From Welwitschia mirabilis (taxonomy: Eukaryota; Gnetophyta; Gnetopsida; Welwitschiales): a DNA stretch of 22,351 bases. How positions within the stretch are numbered: the stretch's first letter is position 1; the number at the start of each line of letters is the position of its first letter. The stretch lies in NCBI GenBank assembly GCA_051453625.1, contig JBOZIK010000001.1, forward strand, positions 86,288,144 through 86,310,494, read 5' to 3'. This document shows positions 20,488-22,351 of this stretch, piece after piece. The notes under the pieces are model-generated. The model saw nothing but the letters and a program-made list of their open reading frames with translations. It made no database searches and was not told the origin of the DNA. The position numbers and the translations under genes were made by a program.

Positions 20488-20947
20488 TGCATTCCCTCTC
20501 ATTCTTTTATATCCATGTCATAATATCCTAGTATGCCATCCTATTCAACCACCTTTACCTCATTCCATAATCTAATCACCTTTACCTCTACCTTTTTCAC
20601 CTCCAATGTGTTCACCATCATCTTACATTGAACCTATTTAGGTGCTATCCATTTTTACCATGTAATTACCATCATTATTCACTGAAACAGCCACCACCAA
20701 TTTTTTGGGAACATCTATCAGTCTCAAACATATCAACATATGAGGAGATAGGTCCATAAGTGCTACGTGAGACATCTCAATAACCCTCTATGAAGCACCT
20801 TACTCTGCCATCCACATCTTCCTCATCTGACACCCACCCAATATCCATTACTCATGATATTAATGATAGTGATAAATAAGGATAAGATGTGCATTATATA
20901 AGTGAATACATGCTTAGTGAGATCATTTTTTATGCTATCCAAAAAGA
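20488..20947 (+). pseudogene. Pyrimidine-rich coding-like relic
   Basis: The plus strand turns rich in C and T (ccacc, acctc, atcc runs). Around 20690-20875 one frame reads QPPPIFWEHLSVSNIS and later LPSTSSSSDTHPISITHD, with TAA stops inside. A proline- and serine-rich tail of a transposon protein is possible. I do not recognise a family and treat it as weak. Confidence 0.25.
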
Positions 20948-21658
20948 ATGAGAAGTTTTATCAAATTAATGATAGATCAGTTACATCAGTTGGGTACATC
21001 AGCTTTTAGCTTGAGAACATCTTGTTGGGCTTGGAGTTATTCTCTTTATGATGTTAGATTAGATTCCTCAATGGCATCAATATTTGTTGACGATTACTCA
21101 TGTTATTTAAATCACATTAATATTAACTATCATTTATATCATTGTTATTTATTAGCACACTTTTCTGTTAACACTTTTCTATTGGCACATTTTTATAATA
21201 TTATTGATGATACATTTCTAAAATGATTATGCTCTAACTTTTATTGTTTAACACATTTTCATGTTTTTCATATTATATATTACTAGCATGTATTTATTAT
21301 GTTATGCTCTAATTCTTATTATTAGTACATTACCATGAGCATATTAAGAATGATAAATTGTCAGCACATAAGTTAAATACCATGTTTTGATTTTATTTTT
21401 GGGATATTACTATTATCATATCTTATTTTATAATTTATCAATATTCTTGAATGAAATTATAAAATTCTTTTATGCCTTTATTTTATTACTCAAGTTGTAT
21501 ATCTATGTGCCTTTATCTGTTATTCAAGTCATTAATATCCTATTTTATACACATCTTTACAAAACTTGATTATGTGCATTTTCCTTGAATATGAGTCTCT
21601 ATCTTAGTTAATTGAATGAGATTGTACTAATAATATTTACAAAGTTTTAAACACCATC
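20948..21658. other. AT-rich interior of an LTR element, with short internal repeats
   Basis: The 92-codon frame at 20948-21226 has no recognisable domain. Two loose direct repeats occur: a pair at 21227 and 21302 (ttatgctctaa, offset 75), and a pair at 21471 and 21506 (atgcctttattttattac against gtgcctttatctgttatt, offset 35). By position this is the untranslated stretch between pol and the polypurine tract of the element whose LTR starts at 21673, but no pol sequence is seen. Confidence 0.35.
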
Positions 21659-21671
21659 AAAAAGAAGAAGA
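21659..21671 (+). promoter_or_regulatory. Polypurine tract of a copia-type retrotransposon
   Basis: caccatcaaaaagaagaaga directly precedes attgttgg. Plant copia elements commonly have catcaaaaagggggagattg before the 3' LTR, so this looks like that tract with G-to-A changes. The tract primes plus-strand DNA synthesis in an active element. Confidence 0.65.
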
Positions 21672-21863
21672 TTGTTGGAAAATCTAGTTTTGATGATTTC
21701 ACTTGTCAAATATTTTGTGTTATTTTGTAGAAATGTTATTATGAAGAGAACATCAGATTATGATAATCATAAGTTATTATTGGATCTTTGAAGATGATAT
21801 CTTATGAAAAGACTCAGTTGTTGTGATGAAAAATTAATTATCTAATGATTTATAGAAAATAAA

Positions 21864-21936
21864 AGACATCTATGATAAAGACATCTAGGAAATTGAAGAT
21901 GTCTCTAGTCAAGACGTCTACAGATTAAAGACATCT
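21864..21936. repeat. Quasi-periodic array of decayed AGACGTCT palindromes in the LTR
   Basis: Boxes lie at 21864 (AGACATCT), 21879 (AGACATCT), 21897 (AGATGTCT), 21912 (AGACGTCT) and 21929 (AGACATCT), at spacings of 15, 18, 15 and 17. Further related boxes follow the gap at about 22025-22045, 22220, 22239, 22255 and 22311. The intact box is a perfect palindrome with a GACGTC core, a known plant bZIP C-box core. The others are its two single CpG-transition products. An enhancer role in the original LTR is inference. Confidence 0.55.
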
Positions 21937-21946
21937 CTAATACATT

Positions 21947-22024
21947 NNNNNNNNNNNNNNNNNNNNNNNNNNNNNNNNNNNNNNNNNNNNNNNNNNNNNN
22001 NNNNNNNNNNNNNNNNNNNNNNNN
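21947..22024. other. 78-N sized gap within the LTR
   Basis: Non-standard gap length. Box-like repeats lie on both sides (acatctct before, atgtctac after), so the repeat array itself may have caused the break in assembly. Confidence 0.95.
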
Positions 22025-22351
22025 ATGTCTACATGTCTAAATATGTCTATACTGAGATAAAATATGTAACAGAGCCTTTTTTCATTTTGACTAATATTTT
22101 ATGTTTTAGTAAGATATTAACATTTTCATTGTGGATTAAAGATCACAAAGCCCAAATATTATATAGATTAATTTTCATCAAATTTTGATAAAGTTCACTA
22201 AATACATCTACAAGGTGAAGATGTTTGACTGTTAGCAGACATCTATAAAATTAAAGATGTCAAATCAAATTTCAGATTAATTAAAAACAAATCTGCATAC
22301 CTGATGCTTAGATGTTTTTGAAGGATCAATTTGAACTTAAAGGGGAGGAAC

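Larger units (their letters stand above)
21673..22351 (+). mobile_element. Partial copia-type 3' LTR, running off the window
   Basis: The LTR begins TGTTGGAAAATCTAGTTTTG right after the polypurine tract, a start widely seen in plant copia elements. It contains an array of AGACRTCT-like boxes and a 78-N gap at 21947-22024. No CA-type 3' edge or target duplication lies before the window ends at 22351, so at least 679 bases of LTR or following flank are present. The orientation is plus, opposite to the copia integrase relic at 14 kb, so this is a different insertion. Confidence 0.6.

Noticed and set aside
1-22351. CRISPR array, bacterial operon, tRNA or rRNA genes
   Set aside because: No regular short repeats with unique spacers, no packed open frames with ribosome-binding sites, and no tRNA or rRNA signature such as a GGTTCGAATCC box were seen. 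The window is eukaryotic repeat DNA.

Overview
This window reads as non-genic, repeat-derived nuclear DNA from a land plant, most likely an angiosperm. The composition is about 30% GC. No intact protein-coding gene, tRNA or rRNA could be supported on either strand. The plant assignment rests on three things seen in the sequence. There are CACTA-type DNA transposon ends (CACTACTAGAAATAT at 10045; its complement-type end TTTCTTGTAGTG ending at 9265). There is a copia-type polypurine tract and LTR junction at 21659-21678. There is a decayed copia integrase on the minus strand at about 13.9-14.7 kb. The species cannot be named from this.

Layout. 1-4.6 kb: AT-rich sequence with five N runs and only one small coding-like scrap (minus strand, about 2.0-2.45 kb). 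4.6-7.6 kb: a plus-strand decayed coding block containing a direct tandem duplication of about 1.25 kb (period about 1247). 7.6-9.1 kb: featureless, with two gaps. 9.14-9.27 kb: right end of a CACTA element. 9.55-10.04 kb: a coding-like relic that stays in one frame through nine stop codons and is cut by a second CACTA element starting at 10045. 10.4-13.5 kb: nothing recognisable apart from a duplicated gap flank. 13.9-17.5 kb: a minus-strand retroelement with the order helix-rich gag-like block, unknown block, copia integrase, acidic hinge. Reverse transcriptase is not found. 17.5-20.0 kb: gaps and a 432-bp duplicated flank. 20.08-20.49 kb: a short non-autonomous CACTA-like element built of hairpin units. 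20.5-21.67 kb: relic sequence ending in a polypurine tract. 21.67-22.35 kb: a partial copia-type LTR carrying an array of decayed AGACGTCT palindromes.

The unifying theme is decay by C-to-T (and G-to-A) change, as expected for long-term cytosine methylation of silenced transposons. Stops in the relic frames are mainly TAA or TAG where CAA or CAG would be expected. In two independent duplicated segments a stop in one copy is a sense codon in the other. CG dinucleotides are extremely rare. The LTR palindromes occur as exactly the two products of CpG deamination.

Assembly quality matters here. There are 15 N runs (about 2.0 kb), ten of exactly 100 N. Most of the 100-N gaps are flanked by a direct repeat whose first copy ends at the gap and whose second copy begins right after it. 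This suggests overlapping, diverged contig ends that were not merged, so apparent local duplications beside gaps should not be taken as real. The 4.6-7.1 kb duplication has no gap and is a better candidate for a true tandem duplication. I did not find a new functional system. The most interesting content is the methylation-decay record and the LTR palindrome array.
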